DNA from: Enterobacter oligotrophicus
GTDB lineage: Bacteria; Pseudomonadota; Gammaproteobacteria; Enterobacterales; Enterobacteriaceae
Reading direction: 5' to 3'
Length of the DNA: 64,000 bases
Assembly: GCF_009176645.1 (NCBI RefSeq)
Contig: NZ_AP019007.1
Coordinates: forward strand, 4,154,001-4,218,000
The translations under genes and the position numbers were made by a program. Under the pieces are notes generated by a model. That model saw only the letters and a program-made list of their open reading frames with translations, ran no database searches and was not told where the DNA came from. Of the stretch, positions 22,009 to 31,858 are shown piece by piece (positions within the stretch are counted from its first letter, which is position 1; the number at the start of each line of letters is the position of its first letter).

Positions 22009-22037
22009 AAAAACCCCGCAGTGCGGGGTTTTTTTTA
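22009..22037. terminator. Terminator between matP and ompA
   Basis: AACCCCGCAGTGCGGGGTT forms a GC-rich stem with T-runs on both strands (TTTTTTTT on plus, TTTTTTATTG on minus), so it can end both convergent transcripts. Confidence 0.88.
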
Positions 22038-22047
22038 AGACGATAAC

Positions 22048-23100
22048 TTATGCCGCTGGCTGAGTTACAACGTCTTTGATGCCTTTAACTTCGATCTCAA
22101 CGCGACGATCTGGTGCCAGGCAGTCGATCAGTGCAGCGCGAGCTTTCACGTTGTCACAGGTGTTGCCAGTAACTGGGTTAGATTCGCCCATACCACGTGG
22201 GGAGATCTTGTTAGCTGGGATACCTTTAGATACCAGGTAATCAACAACGGACTGAGCACGTTTCTCAGACAGACCCTGGTTGTAAGCGTCAGAACCGATA
22301 CGGTCGGTGAAGCCCAGAACTACTACGGAACCATCTTTAGGGTCCAGGTTGCTCAGCTGGGTGTACAGCTGATCCAGTGCCTGCTGACCTTCTGGTTTCA
22401 GCGTCGCTTTGTTGAAGTTGAACAGAACGTCAGACTTCAGAGTGAAGTGCTTGGTCTGTACTTCTGGTGCTGGAGCCGGAGCTGGCGCGATTGGCGCAGC
22501 TTCTTCCTGCTGACCGAAACGGTAGGAAACACCTACGCTCAGCATGCCGTTGTCTGGACGAACACCAACGGTGTTGCCGTCGCCGATGTTGTTAACCCAC
22601 TGGTATTCCAGACGGGTAGCGATGTCACGGGTCATTGCCCATTCAACGCCACCAGCGAATACTGGGGAAACGCCCGTGTCGTGGTCGTCGCCAGCAACGC
22701 TGTTGCTGGAGTCAGCACGCCATACCATGCCGCCCAGACGGGTGTACACGTCCAGATCGTCAGTTACTGGGTAACCCAGTTTAGCGGTCAGCTGTACGCC
22801 TTGAGCTTTGAAAGCGCCATTAACGGTGTCGCCTTTGTATGGCATACGACCTAACCAGTCGTAACCCATTTCAAAACCAACATACGGGTTAACCTGATAG
22901 CCACCGAACGCGCCTGCACCGAGCTGGCTCTCATGAGTAGGGCCGTCGTTGTTGTTAGCGCTGTTGTACCAGCCAGTGTCATGGAACTGAGACCAGCCCA
23001 GTTTACCACCTGCATACCAGGTATTATCTTTCGGAGCGGCCTGCGCTACGGTAGCGAAGCCAGCCAGTGCCACTGCAATCGCGATAGCTGTCTTTTTCAT
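22048..23100 (-). CDS. ompA: Outer membrane protein A
   Basis: Abundant 8-stranded beta-barrel porin-like protein anchoring the outer membrane to peptidoglycan. The ATG at 23100 gives 350 residues: a signal peptide [21 protein letters not shown] (21 residues, cleaved before APKDN), the barrel (about 22-192), a Pro-Ala linker ([11 protein letters not shown]) and the OmpA-like peptidoglycan-binding domain ending near 345 with the paired cysteines in [21 protein letters not shown]. Strong codon bias fits high expression. Translation is likely controlled by MicA at the ribosome-binding site. Confidence 0.98.
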   Translation of the reverse strand: MKKTAIAIAVALAGFATVAQAAPKDNTWYAGGKLGWSQFHDTGWYNSANNNDGPTHESQLGAGAFGGYQVNPYVGFEMGYDWLGRMPYKGDTVNGAFKAQGVQLTAKLGYPVTDDLDVYTRLGGMVWRADSSNSVAGDDHDTGVSPVFAGGVEWAMTRDIATRLEYQWVNNIGDGNTVGVRPDNGMLSVGVSYRFGQQEEAAPIAPAPAPAPEVQTKHFTLKSDVLFNFNKATLKPEGQQALDQLYTQLSNLDPKDGSVVVLGFTDRIGSDAYNQGLSEKRAQSVVDYLVSKGIPANKISPRGMGESNPVTGNTCDNVKARAALIDCLAPDRRVEIEVKGIKDVVTQPAA

Positions 23101-23233
23101 TTTTTGCGCCTCGTTATCATCCAAAATTCGCCATGTAAATCTCAACAGAGAAATCACGGTTAAATCCTTCACCGGGGGGCGTGGTCAACTATAACTCTAC
23201 CGATATCTTCGGCTTAGGCCGAGCACCCCTGGC
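23101..23233 (-). promoter_or_regulatory. ompA 5' untranslated leader
   Basis: The 133-nt leader closely resembles the E. coli one: the inferred transcript begins GCCAGGGGTGCTCGGC with a 5' stem-loop (GCTCGGC/GCCGAAG) known to stabilise the mRNA, and ends with TTTTGGATGATAACGAGGCG before the ATG, the segment targeted by the small RNA MicA. Upstream, 23234-23455 is AT-rich and holds the promoter; no gene is visible there. Confidence 0.8.
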
Positions 23234-23455
23234 GATGTAAAGTCTACAACGTAGCTGAAAACTTACAAGTGTGAAGTCCGTCAGGCATATGAAAAAAAAA
23301 GTTCCGTATACCTAATATTTAACATTTTTAGAACGAATTTTGTGCAGTAAAATTAAGAAGAACCGCTCCAGACAAGCCTTGCCGCAGTTTTGTCACCTGG
23401 AACTTTTTTCCAATCCTGAGGTCAAAAAAAATTCCAGGAAAACTCTTAAAATGGC

Positions 23456-23965
23456 TTAGTGATACAAATTAGAGTGAATTTTTAGCCCGGAAAGTTGTCC
23501 TTTGCGGTGAGAATCTGCCCGGACAGGTCGCATAATAAACCCGATCGCATTTCCCTCTTCTGCCGCTTCCGTGAGCCGATAATGCTCTTCTTCCGTCAGC
23601 TCATCCGATAACCAACCAATCACCACACTGTAATTTCCGGTGCGTAATGCGCGGATCATTGACTCAACCGTATCGCAGGGCGGGAGTTGGTTAATCTGCA
23701 TCACCTTTGCCAGCGGCAGCCCTGCGGAGAGAAGCCATTCACGGCTCAATTTTTGCTGTGGCGTCAGCCAAAGCTGCCAACGGGACTGTTGGCCAAGCTG
23801 CTGTAATAGTGGCAGTAATAAGAGTTGTGTCAACAGGGGCTGGTCTTCACGATAAACCACTTCACTAATAAGCCCGGTTGAAACGCGCCCGACAGATTTC
23901 TGCGCGACAGTGTCAGCGGTAGAAGAAAGAGAGATTGAGCGATTTGCATAGCCTGAAGTGTACAT
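23456..23965 (-). CDS. sulA: SOS cell division inhibitor SulA
   Basis: Binds FtsZ monomers and blocks Z-ring assembly during DNA damage; removed by Lon, which recognises its C-terminal residues (here ending SNLYH). The ATG at 23965 gives 169 residues, the E. coli length, beginning [11 protein letters not shown] second in-frame ATG two codons upstream (23971) has slightly better Shine-Dalgarno spacing and may be used instead. The N-terminal ~35 residues vary; the central [20 protein letters not shown] is conserved. A LexA box covers the promoter. Confidence 0.96.
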   Translation of the reverse strand: MYTSGYANRSISLSSTADTVAQKSVGRVSTGLISEVVYREDQPLLTQLLLLPLLQQLGQQSRWQLWLTPQQKLSREWLLSAGLPLAKVMQINQLPPCDTVESMIRALRTGNYSVVIGWLSDELTEEEHYRLTEAAEEGNAIGFIMRPVRADSHRKGQLSGLKIHSNLYH

Positions 23966-23985
23966 ATTCATTCCAGCCCTGTAGT

Positions 23986-24005
23986 TACTGTATGGATATA
24001 CAGTA
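23986..24005. promoter_or_regulatory. LexA (SOS) box of sulA
   Basis: TACTGTATGGATATACAGTA is a 20-bp LexA box (CTGT-N8-ACAG) about 20 bp upstream of sulA, giving tight SOS control. Confidence 0.95.
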
Positions 24006-24182
24006 ACCCCTGTATGCATAAAGATCAACCTCATTTTCGGAAAGCGACTCGCAAATTTCACTCATTAATGGCGTGCCTCGAAAAATCATCTTGCTCACAG
24101 GCAATAAGTTGCCTATTTTCCTGCTAACGGATCCGCTAGTAAGAAAATATGTTGTTACTTTATGATTTTGAAGGGAAATATC

Positions 24183-24809
24183 ATGAAAAAGATATCTTAT
24201 GATCGGATTTATAAATCGCAGGAATACCTTTCTCCATTAGGGGAAATTCATCATCGCGCGCTTTTTGGAGGATATACCCTTGCGGTGGATGATGCGGTTT
24301 TCGCCATGGTGTCGGACGGGGAGCTCTATCTTCGGGCCTGTGAAGAGAGCGCAAAATACTGTGTAAAACACGCCTCTTCATTTTTGACGTTAATGAAGCG
24401 GGGCCGTCCTGTCCTTCTTAACTATTACCGCGTGGATGACGGGCTTTGGCAGAACAGGGATGAGCTGCTCAAACTTTCATCGTCTGCACTTGATGCGGCC
24501 AGAAAAGAGCGGTATCAGCGTCACCAGCGGAATCGGCTTAAAGATCTGCCGAACCTGACATTTCAGATTGAAGTTCTGCTCTGTGAAGCGGGTATAACAA
24601 ATGAAGAGACGTTACGGGAACTGGGCGCAAAAACGAGCTGGCTGAAAATACGATCAAAAAATAAGGGGCTGAGCATTAAGGTGCTGTTTGCGCTTGAAGG
24701 GGCAATTGAGGGAATGCACGAAGCGGCGCTCCCGGCGGACATTCGCCGGGAGCTAACGGAATGGTTTAATGCACTGCCTGAGGCTCAGGAGAGTCATTCC
24801 GCCAGGTAG
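24183..24809 (+). CDS. sxy: Competence regulator Sxy/TfoX
   Basis: Coactivator of CRP at CRP-S promoters of competence genes. The ATG at 24183 (208 residues) starts MKKISYDRIYKSQEYL, aligning with E. coli Sxy (209). TfoX N-terminal domain about 10-100 (ALFGGYTLAVDDAVFAMV) and TfoX C-terminal domain about 115-195 (LKDLPNLTFQIEVLLCEAG). The protein is clearly more divergent from E. coli than its neighbours. The last 44 bp overlap the 3' end of convergent yccS. Confidence 0.93.
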   Translation: MKKISYDRIYKSQEYLSPLGEIHHRALFGGYTLAVDDAVFAMVSDGELYLRACEESAKYCVKHASSFLTLMKRGRPVLLNYYRVDDGLWQNRDELLKLSSSALDAARKERYQRHQRNRLKDLPNLTFQIEVLLCEAGITNEETLRELGAKTSWLKIRSKNKGLSIKVLFALEGAIEGMHEAALPADIRRELTEWFNALPEAQESHSAR

Positions 24810-26928
24810 CGATCTGCTGTTGTAGTCGGCAAATTTCCGGCAGCAGAGCAATAAGCAGGCCGATTTGCTGAAGGACCAGTGGAGCTTTGCTGTCGGAGCC
24901 TGGATCGAGATGCGCAATACGCTGAGTCAGGTCGTCCAGCGACTGCTGCACACGGGGTTCATCGGCAGGCCGATGATGAAGGGCGTCATCGACGTAGCAG
25001 ACGGCGTCATCGAGAAGGGACAAGATACCCGGATTGGTCAGTTTCTCGCGATGGGCACCCAGCGTAGAGATATAGCTGGTAAACGTATGGTTCAGGCAGA
25101 GCAGGCGAAACGCGGTTTCACGTATCTCTGCAGTCGCGCGCGGCTCTGTGGACATATTTGAAACTACTGACGCGAGTTCAGCATCGCTGTTATGCGCATC
25201 GCGACGGGCGATACGGTAGGCCAGGCGGTTATCGCGGCCCTGGTGATACTGCTCAAGAATGGCATCCAGGTAGCGACAGTTTGCATTCATTGCTCTGTCT
25301 GTCACGCGCGGCAAATTGCGAAAACGCCAGTCAGGCCAGATAAAGCTCACTGCCGCCCAGGCAATAGCACAGCCGATCAGCGTATCGATCACGCGGGGCA
25401 GGGCGACTTCAAACCCTTCACCCAACAGGTTAAAGCACAGCAGAACCAACAGCGTGATAAACATGGTGGCATGTGCGTACTGCACATTACGAAAGGCAAA
25501 GAACAACACGCCGGTGATGACGATGAGAATAAGCTGTCCTTCAACCGAGGGCACGAACCACAGCACCGGTAGCCCGATAGCGACGCCCACCAGCGTGCCG
25601 ATAATACGCAGCGCAAGGCGGTGGCGGGTGGCGTTGTAGTTGGGCTGGCAGACAAACAGGCTGGTCAGTAAGATCCAGTAACCGTGCTGCAAGCCGGTTA
25701 TCTGAATAAAGGCATAGCCTACGCACAGTACCAGTGACATCCGCACCGCATGGCGAAAGAGCGCCGATTCTGGCGTAAAGTGGCGGCTCAGGCGCAGCCA
25801 TATATCGCTAACGCCGTGCAGACTGTCGTCCGCAAGCTGGTTCTCCGTGTCGCTGCGTGGCATCGCCATTGCCTGTTCGGATTCAATGGTTGCCAGTTGG
25901 GCATCAATCGCACGCAGATTATTGAGCAGGAATCCCAGCGCTTTGATGTGCTCTGGTGATGTCCCACTCGCCTGAACGCGATCGAGGGCTGCATCAAGGT
26001 GGCTGAAAGCGTGCTCAAAACGTGGGTCATGCTGGTACGGTGTACGCAACAGGATTGAGCGCGCCAGCTGCTGACAGGCCTGAGATTGCATCGACAGTAA
26101 GCGCTGGAAACGGAACATGACGTCGCTATAGCGGAACTTCTCGCGCAGGGCTGCATACTGGACATGCGATGAACTGGCACGTTCATGAATATCCTGGGCG
26201 GCAAAATAGTAATGCAGTGTTCTTCGGGTGCCACGCTGACCCCGATCGCCGCGCAGACGAGTAAGCAGCGAGGCTTTTGTCTGGTTAAGCATTGCCACCA
26301 GTTGGCCGTTCGCCAGCGCCAGATCGTAAAGCGGTGCCTGGCTCTCCTCTTCAATATCCGGGTCAAACAAACGTGACTTTAATTCAAGATACTGAGCCAG
26401 CTGCTCGTAACTGCGCGCGAGGTTATCCTGCAGCGCCCGAACCGGAAAAATAAGGTGTCCGGTCAGGGTCAGCAGGTTATACCAGATCGCCCCCACCAAC
26501 AGCAGAACGGGTTGCTGATACCACTGATCGTAAAGAGAGACACCGAGCATGGTATAGATAGCAATCAGCAGGGCACCAAACGCGATGGTGGCGTAGCGCT
26601 GCCCAAGCCCGCCAAGCAGAATAAACCCGCTGGTTGAAAGCGTAAGCCCCAGCGCAAAAAGCCAGGGCCAGGGGAACAGCAACTCAACGGACGCTGAGGC
26701 TATAAAGAAACAGACCAGAGTGATGACCAGGTTACGCAAACGTCCGGCCAGACGGTCATCAAGATCGGCAAGCGCCCCGGCTACCACGCCAAGGGTCAGC
26801 GGGATAGTCAGTTTTACATCATCCAGCCACCACGGCAGGGCAACCGTGCCGCAGAGGGCAATAAAAATCCTGACGTTATAGAGCCAGTTACTGTTCCAGG
26901 TGTAACGGCGAAGCAGTGGGCTTAGCAT
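24766..26928 (-). CDS. yccS: FUSC-family inner membrane transporter YccS
   Basis: Predicted efflux-type membrane protein of the FUSC (aromatic acid exporter / YccS-YhfK) family; substrate unknown. It has 720 residues with two blocks of about five or six membrane helices (roughly 15-165 and 390-530), each followed by a cytoplasmic helical domain. It starts at ATG 26928, 19 bp after yccF, forming a yccF-yccS operon as in E. coli. Its last 14 codons lie antisense to the end of sxy. Confidence 0.93.
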   Translation of the reverse strand: MLSPLLRRYTWNSNWLYNVRIFIALCGTVALPWWLDDVKLTIPLTLGVVAGALADLDDRLAGRLRNLVITLVCFFIASASVELLFPWPWLFALGLTLSTSGFILLGGLGQRYATIAFGALLIAIYTMLGVSLYDQWYQQPVLLLVGAIWYNLLTLTGHLIFPVRALQDNLARSYEQLAQYLELKSRLFDPDIEEESQAPLYDLALANGQLVAMLNQTKASLLTRLRGDRGQRGTRRTLHYYFAAQDIHERASSSHVQYAALREKFRYSDVMFRFQRLLSMQSQACQQLARSILLRTPYQHDPRFEHAFSHLDAALDRVQASGTSPEHIKALGFLLNNLRAIDAQLATIESEQAMAMPRSDTENQLADDSLHGVSDIWLRLSRHFTPESALFRHAVRMSLVLCVGYAFIQITGLQHGYWILLTSLFVCQPNYNATRHRLALRIIGTLVGVAIGLPVLWFVPSVEGQLILIVITGVLFFAFRNVQYAHATMFITLLVLLCFNLLGEGFEVALPRVIDTLIGCAIAWAAVSFIWPDWRFRNLPRVTDRAMNANCRYLDAILEQYHQGRDNRLAYRIARRDAHNSDAELASVVSNMSTEPRATAEIRETAFRLLCLNHTFTSYISTLGAHREKLTNPGILSLLDDAVCYVDDALHHRPADEPRVQQSLDDLTQRIAHLDPGSDSKAPLVLQQIGLLIALLPEICRLQQQIATWRNDSPEPQAVH

Positions 26929-26947
26929 GAGCGCGGCCTGTCCTTAT

Positions 26948-27394
26948 TCACTGAAAACGGCGACGAGCGTTGGCTTCACGTGCGGCTTGCGCCACTTCTA
27001 CCGGGACGACTCTGCGTCCAACCGGCCACAGGGCAATGGCGGCAATTTTAAAATTAGCGATCCCAACCGGAATGCCAATAATCGTAATGCACTGTGCAAT
27101 GCCGGCAACGATGTGCATCAGGCACAGCCACCAGCCGAAGAAAATCAGCCACAGAACGTTCAGCAGAGTACCACCGGTATTCATCAGGGCATTTTTCCCG
27201 TCCGGGTTCAGTTCATCAACATGGACAGCTTCATTGCCGAAGGGAATCAGTGAGAGTTTGGTGATTTCCCAGCAGGAGCGGGTCAGCGGCAGGGTGAAAA
27301 TGAGCACGATGCTCACCAGGGTGGCAAAAAGCCAGGAAAGGGTGGTGGCAAAACCGCCAAGGACAAAATTCAAAACATTCAGAACGGTACGCAT
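26948..27394 (-). CDS. yccF: Inner membrane protein YccF (DUF307)
   Basis: Small inner-membrane protein of unknown function, 148 residues. Two hydrophobic stretches sit near 10-45 and 75-115, with the family motif WLIFFGWWLCLMHIVAGIAQ and IIGIPVGIANFKIAAIALWP. First gene of yccF-yccS. It is divergent from helD, with 123 bp between starts. Confidence 0.93.
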   Translation of the reverse strand: MRTVLNVLNFVLGGFATTLSWLFATLVSIVLIFTLPLTRSCWEITKLSLIPFGNEAVHVDELNPDGKNALMNTGGTLLNVLWLIFFGWWLCLMHIVAGIAQCITIIGIPVGIANFKIAAIALWPVGRRVVPVEVAQAAREANARRRFQ

Positions 27395-27517
27395 AAACCC
27401 TCATTTCCTTTCGATAAGACTAACGCTGAGTGATTGTAACGTTTTTTTAGGCTGGAGCACCTTAAAACTGGCAGTTAAACTGTCAGACAAATTATCTCTT
27501 TGTGGGTCTGGCTGGAT

Positions 27518-29572
27518 ATGGAACTGAAAGCAACTTCAATGGGCAAACGCCTGGCGCAGCACCCTTACGACAAGGTTGTCCTTCTCAATGCGGGAGTGAA
27601 AGTCTCCGGTGAGCGTCATGAATATCTCATTCCGTTTAATCAACTTCTGGCCATTCATTGCAAACGCGGGCTGGTGTGGGGGGAACTGGAGTTCGTCCTG
27701 CCAGCCGATAAAGTGGTACGTCTGCACGGTACTGAGTGGGCAGAAACACAACGTTTTCACCATCATCTGAACACGCTCTGGCAACAGTGGAGCCATGACA
27801 TGAGTGTGATTGCGGCACAGGTGCTGCAGCAGGTGCTTGACGATATCGCCCGAAGTAACGCGCAGCAAAAGTGGCTGACGCGCCAGCAAACCGCCGGGTT
27901 GCAGGAAAAGATAACACAGGCGCTAACCGCGCTGCCGTTCCCCGTCTCCCGTCTTAATGAGTTTGAAAACTGCCGTGATGCGTGGCGTCAGTGTCAGGCC
28001 TGGCTCAGCGATATTGATAAAAGCAGACTGGCGCATAACCAGGCCTGGACCGATGCCATGCTTGCGGAATATGCCGATTTCTTCAGCACCGTCGAATCGT
28101 CGCCGCTCAACCCGGCTCAGGCGCGTGCCGTTGTCAACGGTGAACCGTCGCTACTGGTGCTGGCGGGCGCAGGCAGCGGTAAAACCTCCGTGCTGGTGGC
28201 GCGTGCAGGCTGGCTTCTGACAACCGGTGAAGCCGTAGCTGACCAAATCCTCCTGTTGGCCTTTGGCCGCAAAGCTGCGCAGGAGATGGACGAGCGAATC
28301 CGGCAGCGCCTGCATACTCAGGATATTACGGCGCGCACCTTCCACGCCCTCGCACTGCATATTATTCAGCAGGGGAGTAAGAAAGTGCCGTCCATCAGTA
28401 AACTGGAAAATGACACCCAGGCTCGTCAGGCGCTGTTTATTAAGACGTGGCGTCAGCAGTGCAGCGAGAAAAAAGCGCAGGCCAAAGGGTGGCGTCAGTG
28501 GCTGGAGGAGGAACTGAACTGGGAAGTGCCGGAAGGCAGTTTCTGGCAGGATGAAAAGCTGGCGCGACGCCTGGGTGCGCGACTTGACCGTTGGGTGAGC
28601 CTGATGCGCATGCACGGCGGCTCTCAGGCAGAGATGATCGACAGCGCGCCGGAAGCGATCCGCGCCGTGTTTTCAAAGCGCGTCAAATTAATGGCACCGC
28701 TGCTGAAAGCCTGGAAATCGGCCCTGAAAGAGGAAAATGCCGTCGATTTTTCCGGTCTTATTCATCAGGCCATTATCATTCTGGAGAAAGGACGCTTTGT
28801 CAGTCCGTGGAAGCATATCCTTGTGGATGAGTTCCAGGATATCTCGCCTCAGCGTGCCGCATTGCTCTCGGCGTTGCGGGCGCAGAACAAACATACGTCT
28901 CTGTTTGCCGTGGGGGATGACTGGCAGGCTATCTATCGCTTCAGCGGGGCGCAGCTCTCGCTCACAACTGCATTTCACCACCATTTTGGCGAGGGCGATC
29001 GCAGCGATCTGGATACTACCTACCGTTTCAATTCACGAATTGGCGAAATCGCAAACCGTTTTATTCAGCAAAACCCGCATCAACTGGCGAAACCGCTCAA
29101 CAGCCTGAGACCGGGAGATAAGAAAGCGGTCACGCTGCTGGCGGACGATCAGCTTGAGCCGCTTCTGGATAAACTGAGCGGGTATGCAAAGCCCGATGAA
29201 CGGATTCTGGTGCTGGCGCGTTATCACCATCTTAAACCGACGGTGCTGGAAAAGTCGGCCACTCGCTGGCCAACGCTACAGCTTGATTTTATGACTATCC
29301 ATGCCAGCAAAGGCCAGCAGGCTGACTACGTGATTGTGGTCGGGCTGAAAGAGGGAAGTGATGGTTTTCCGGCTCCGGCACGTGAGTCGGTAATGGAGCA
29401 GGCGCTGCTGCCAGTACCGGAAGATTTCCCGGATGCAGAAGAACGGCGTCTGCTGTATGTGGCGATAACCCGCGCGCGCCATCGCGTGTGGCTGCTGTTC
29501 AATAAAGACGAGCCGTCGGTATTTGTCGATATACTGAAGAGTATTGACGTGCCGGTGGCGAGGAAACCGTAG
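27518..29572 (+). CDS. helD: DNA helicase IV
   Basis: 3'-to-5' superfamily 1 helicase (UvrD/Rep type) involved in RecF-type recombination. The ATG at 27518 gives 684 residues, matching E. coli; the upstream in-frame codon at 27500 is not supported. Walker A AGAGSGKT at 216-223, Walker B-like VDEFQDIS, motif III GDDWQAIYRFSGAQ and motif VI VAITRARHRVW are all present, after a ~200-residue N-terminal domain specific to HelD. It is followed by a REP pair, then convergent mgsA. Confidence 0.96.
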   Translation: MELKATSMGKRLAQHPYDKVVLLNAGVKVSGERHEYLIPFNQLLAIHCKRGLVWGELEFVLPADKVVRLHGTEWAETQRFHHHLNTLWQQWSHDMSVIAAQVLQQVLDDIARSNAQQKWLTRQQTAGLQEKITQALTALPFPVSRLNEFENCRDAWRQCQAWLSDIDKSRLAHNQAWTDAMLAEYADFFSTVESSPLNPAQARAVVNGEPSLLVLAGAGSGKTSVLVARAGWLLTTGEAVADQILLLAFGRKAAQEMDERIRQRLHTQDITARTFHALALHIIQQGSKKVPSISKLENDTQARQALFIKTWRQQCSEKKAQAKGWRQWLEEELNWEVPEGSFWQDEKLARRLGARLDRWVSLMRMHGGSQAEMIDSAPEAIRAVFSKRVKLMAPLLKAWKSALKEENAVDFSGLIHQAIIILEKGRFVSPWKHILVDEFQDISPQRAALLSALRAQNKHTSLFAVGDDWQAIYRFSGAQLSLTTAFHHHFGEGDRSDLDTTYRFNSRIGEIANRFIQQNPHQLAKPLNSLRPGDKKAVTLLADDQLEPLLDKLSGYAKPDERILVLARYHHLKPTVLEKSATRWPTLQLDFMTIHASKGQQADYVIVVGLKEGSDGFPAPARESVMEQALLPVPEDFPDAEERRLLYVAITRARHRVWLLFNKDEPSVFVDILKSIDVPVARKP

Positions 29573-29579
29573 CTGGATT

Positions 29580-29649
29580 GCCGGGCGGCGCTACGCCTGA
29601 CCCGGCCTGCAAAAACCGTAGGCCCCCGCAAGCGTAGCGCCGCCGGGCA
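29580..29649. repeat. Pair of inverted REP units (BIME) between helD and mgsA
   Basis: GCCGGGCGGCGCTACGCCTG (about 29581-29609) and an inverted partner reading GCAAGCGTAGCGCCGCCGGG (about 29628-29648) are separated by a short spacer. Such pairs sit between convergent genes and can slow 3' exonucleases. Confidence 0.8.
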
Positions 29650-29654
29650 AAGAG

Positions 29655-30113
29655 CTACTTCAGTCTCTCGGAAAGATAACGTTGATAATCCGGGATCAGG
29701 ATCTCAACCGGAGAGTTGAACTGCGGTGATTCAATGATGAAATCCGCCGTCGACAGATTTGTGGCTACCGGGATATTCCACACCGTCGCAAGGCGCAGCA
29801 GCGCTTTAACATCGGGATCATGTGGCACCGCATTCAGCGGGTCCCAGAAGAAAATCAGTACATCAATTTTTCCTTCCGAAATCTGTGCGCCCACCTGCTG
29901 ATCGCCGCCCATCGGGCCGCTCAGCATGGCATTCACTTCCAGACCCGTTTCGCGTTGGATCAGGTTGCCGGTTGTCCCCGTAGCTGAGAGGGCGTGATTT
30001 GCCAGCAACGGTTGATGGCGGCGAACCCAGTTAAGCAGCATTTGTTTACAGTGATCGTGCGCAACCAGAGCAATGTGTTTGCGTGCAGGAAGCGTGCGTG
30101 TTGTCAGTTCCAT
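29655..30113 (-). CDS. mgsA: Methylglyoxal synthase
   Basis: Converts dihydroxyacetone phosphate to methylglyoxal and phosphate, a glycolytic bypass relieving sugar-phosphate stress. It has 152 residues; the catalytic aspartate is Asp71 in [10 protein letters not shown], and the phosphate-binding residues are in the TGTTGNL segment (45-51). Cytoplasmic homohexamer. Neighbouring csgI is 80 bp upstream in the same direction with no clear terminator between them. Confidence 0.97.
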   Translation of the reverse strand: MELTTRTLPARKHIALVAHDHCKQMLLNWVRRHQPLLANHALSATGTTGNLIQRETGLEVNAMLSGPMGGDQQVGAQISEGKIDVLIFFWDPLNAVPHDPDVKALLRLATVWNIPVATNLSTADFIIESPQFNSPVEILIPDYQRYLSERLK

Positions 30114-30193
30114 AATCTTATCCGTCAGGTTACCTGGCTACACGATGACGGGAACTGCCTGATGCTGCAAGAGAAAGGACAAAAAAATGTGGC

Positions 30194-30856
30194 TTATGAC
30201 GAAGGTTGTTGCTTCGCCCATTGCAGAAAGCGGGCTCGCGTATCGGGATCGGCCTGCTGGAACCAGAATTTCAGGCGCTGCTCGGTGAGCGTTTGCGACT
30301 GGGGCGGGATCACATCCAGTTCTGATACACCAGACAGTAGCGTGCTATCGTCAGCCATCATCGTGGCAAATTGCGGCAGCGAAGCGCGCTTACCGGCTTT
30401 GTTATAGACCTCCGTATCTGCTTCGTAATCCGTGCCTTTAGGCATTTTTGTCAGTGCCAGAATATCCAGTTTCACCGGAATGGGCATCGCGTCGCCATCT
30501 ACGAGCGCAATTCGCGGCGCGGCATCAAAAGCGATGGCCTCTTTTTCGGTTTCGAGGCGCGGGAGGTTAAAATTTACCTGACTGATACGCTGAGTATTAA
30601 AGCTCACAATCAGCGGTGGTGAGATGTACATCCGTTGTTCATGGTTGGCAAGGCGGATCATTTTCTCGACCCGAAAAACCACCTGATGCGGCCCGTTGTC
30701 GAGTTCGATGCTGTCTGCGCCACGCAGAAGTGAACTGGATACTTTTTTGCCATCGAGTACCAGCAGATCAATGTCAGTCGAGAGTCGTAGTGTGGTCGCA
30801 AAGACGCAAACCGGCATGACTAACGCAATCACAGCAGAGACAATGCCGGTTTTCAT
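30194..30856 (-). CDS. csgI: Curli assembly inhibitor CsgI (YccT, DUF2057)
   Basis: Periplasmic DUF2057 protein; the E. coli/Salmonella orthologue (YccT) was reported to hold back curli assembly. It has 220 residues with a Sec signal peptide ([20 protein letters not shown], cleaved near FA-T) followed by a beta-rich domain with [17 protein letters not shown]. No membrane helix after the signal. The assignment rests on family resemblance and conserved position between mgsA and yccU. Confidence 0.9.
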   Translation of the reverse strand: MKTGIVSAVIALVMPVCVFATTLRLSTDIDLLVLDGKKVSSSLLRGADSIELDNGPHQVVFRVEKMIRLANHEQRMYISPPLIVSFNTQRISQVNFNLPRLETEKEAIAFDAAPRIALVDGDAMPIPVKLDILALTKMPKGTDYEADTEVYNKAGKRASLPQFATMMADDSTLLSGVSELDVIPPQSQTLTEQRLKFWFQQADPDTRARFLQWAKQQPSS

Positions 30857-31029
30857 AGGGCGCTCCTGTTGAAAATACTTTCTTCGTAATAATGTATCTA
30901 AATTTTTCGATAATCACGTTTACTAACATATAGACATATTCCACCGTTTTGCCCTCATACATCTGTATGGGATGAATGGTTGTGAACACGGCTTTGACGT
31001 ACACTTTGAAAAAAGCCAGGAGGATGAGT

Positions 31030-31443
31030 ATGAAAGAGAACGATATTGCCGAGATTTTGACGTCCACACGCACTATCGCGCTGGTGGGGGCGAGCGACAA
31101 ACCCGATCGCCCAAGCTACCGGGTGATGAAATACCTTCTGGATCAGGGCTACCACGTGATCCCGGTATCGCCAAAGGTGGCGGGTAAAACGCTGTTGGGC
31201 CAGCAGGGTTACGCGACGCTGGCTGATGTGCCTGAAAAAGTGGATATGGTGGATGTCTTCCGTAACTCAGAGGCGGCCTGGGGCGTGGCGCAGGAAGCGA
31301 TTGCCATTGGCGCGAAAACGCTGTGGATGCAACTGGGCGTAATAAATGAGCAGGCGGCTGTGCTGGCGCGGGATGCCGGGTTAAACGTGGTAATGGATCG
31401 CTGTCCGGCGATCGATATTCCCCGTCTGGGGCTGGCAAAGTAA
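31030..31443 (+). CDS. yccU: CoA-binding protein YccU
   Basis: Small Rossmann-fold CoA_binding-family protein related to the N-terminal domain of succinyl-CoA synthetase alpha; its role in the cell is not known. The ATG at 31030 gives 137 residues as in E. coli ([18 protein letters not shown]); an ATG two codons upstream (31024) is possible. The phosphate-binding loop is [14 protein letters not shown]. It converges on hspQ across a shared terminator. Confidence 0.94.
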   Translation: MKENDIAEILTSTRTIALVGASDKPDRPSYRVMKYLLDQGYHVIPVSPKVAGKTLLGQQGYATLADVPEKVDMVDVFRNSEAAWGVAQEAIAIGAKTLWMQLGVINEQAAVLARDAGLNVVMDRCPAIDIPRLGLAK

Positions 31444-31444
31444 C

Positions 31445-31476
31445 AAAAAAAAAGCCCGTTCGCCGGGCTTTTTTAC
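31445..31476. terminator. Bidirectional terminator between yccU and hspQ
   Basis: AAAAAGCCCGTTCGCCGGGCTTTTTT: a short GC stem with A and T tracts on both sides, working for both convergent genes. Confidence 0.85.
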
Positions 31477-31480
31477 ACCT

Positions 31481-31858
<378 letters not shown>

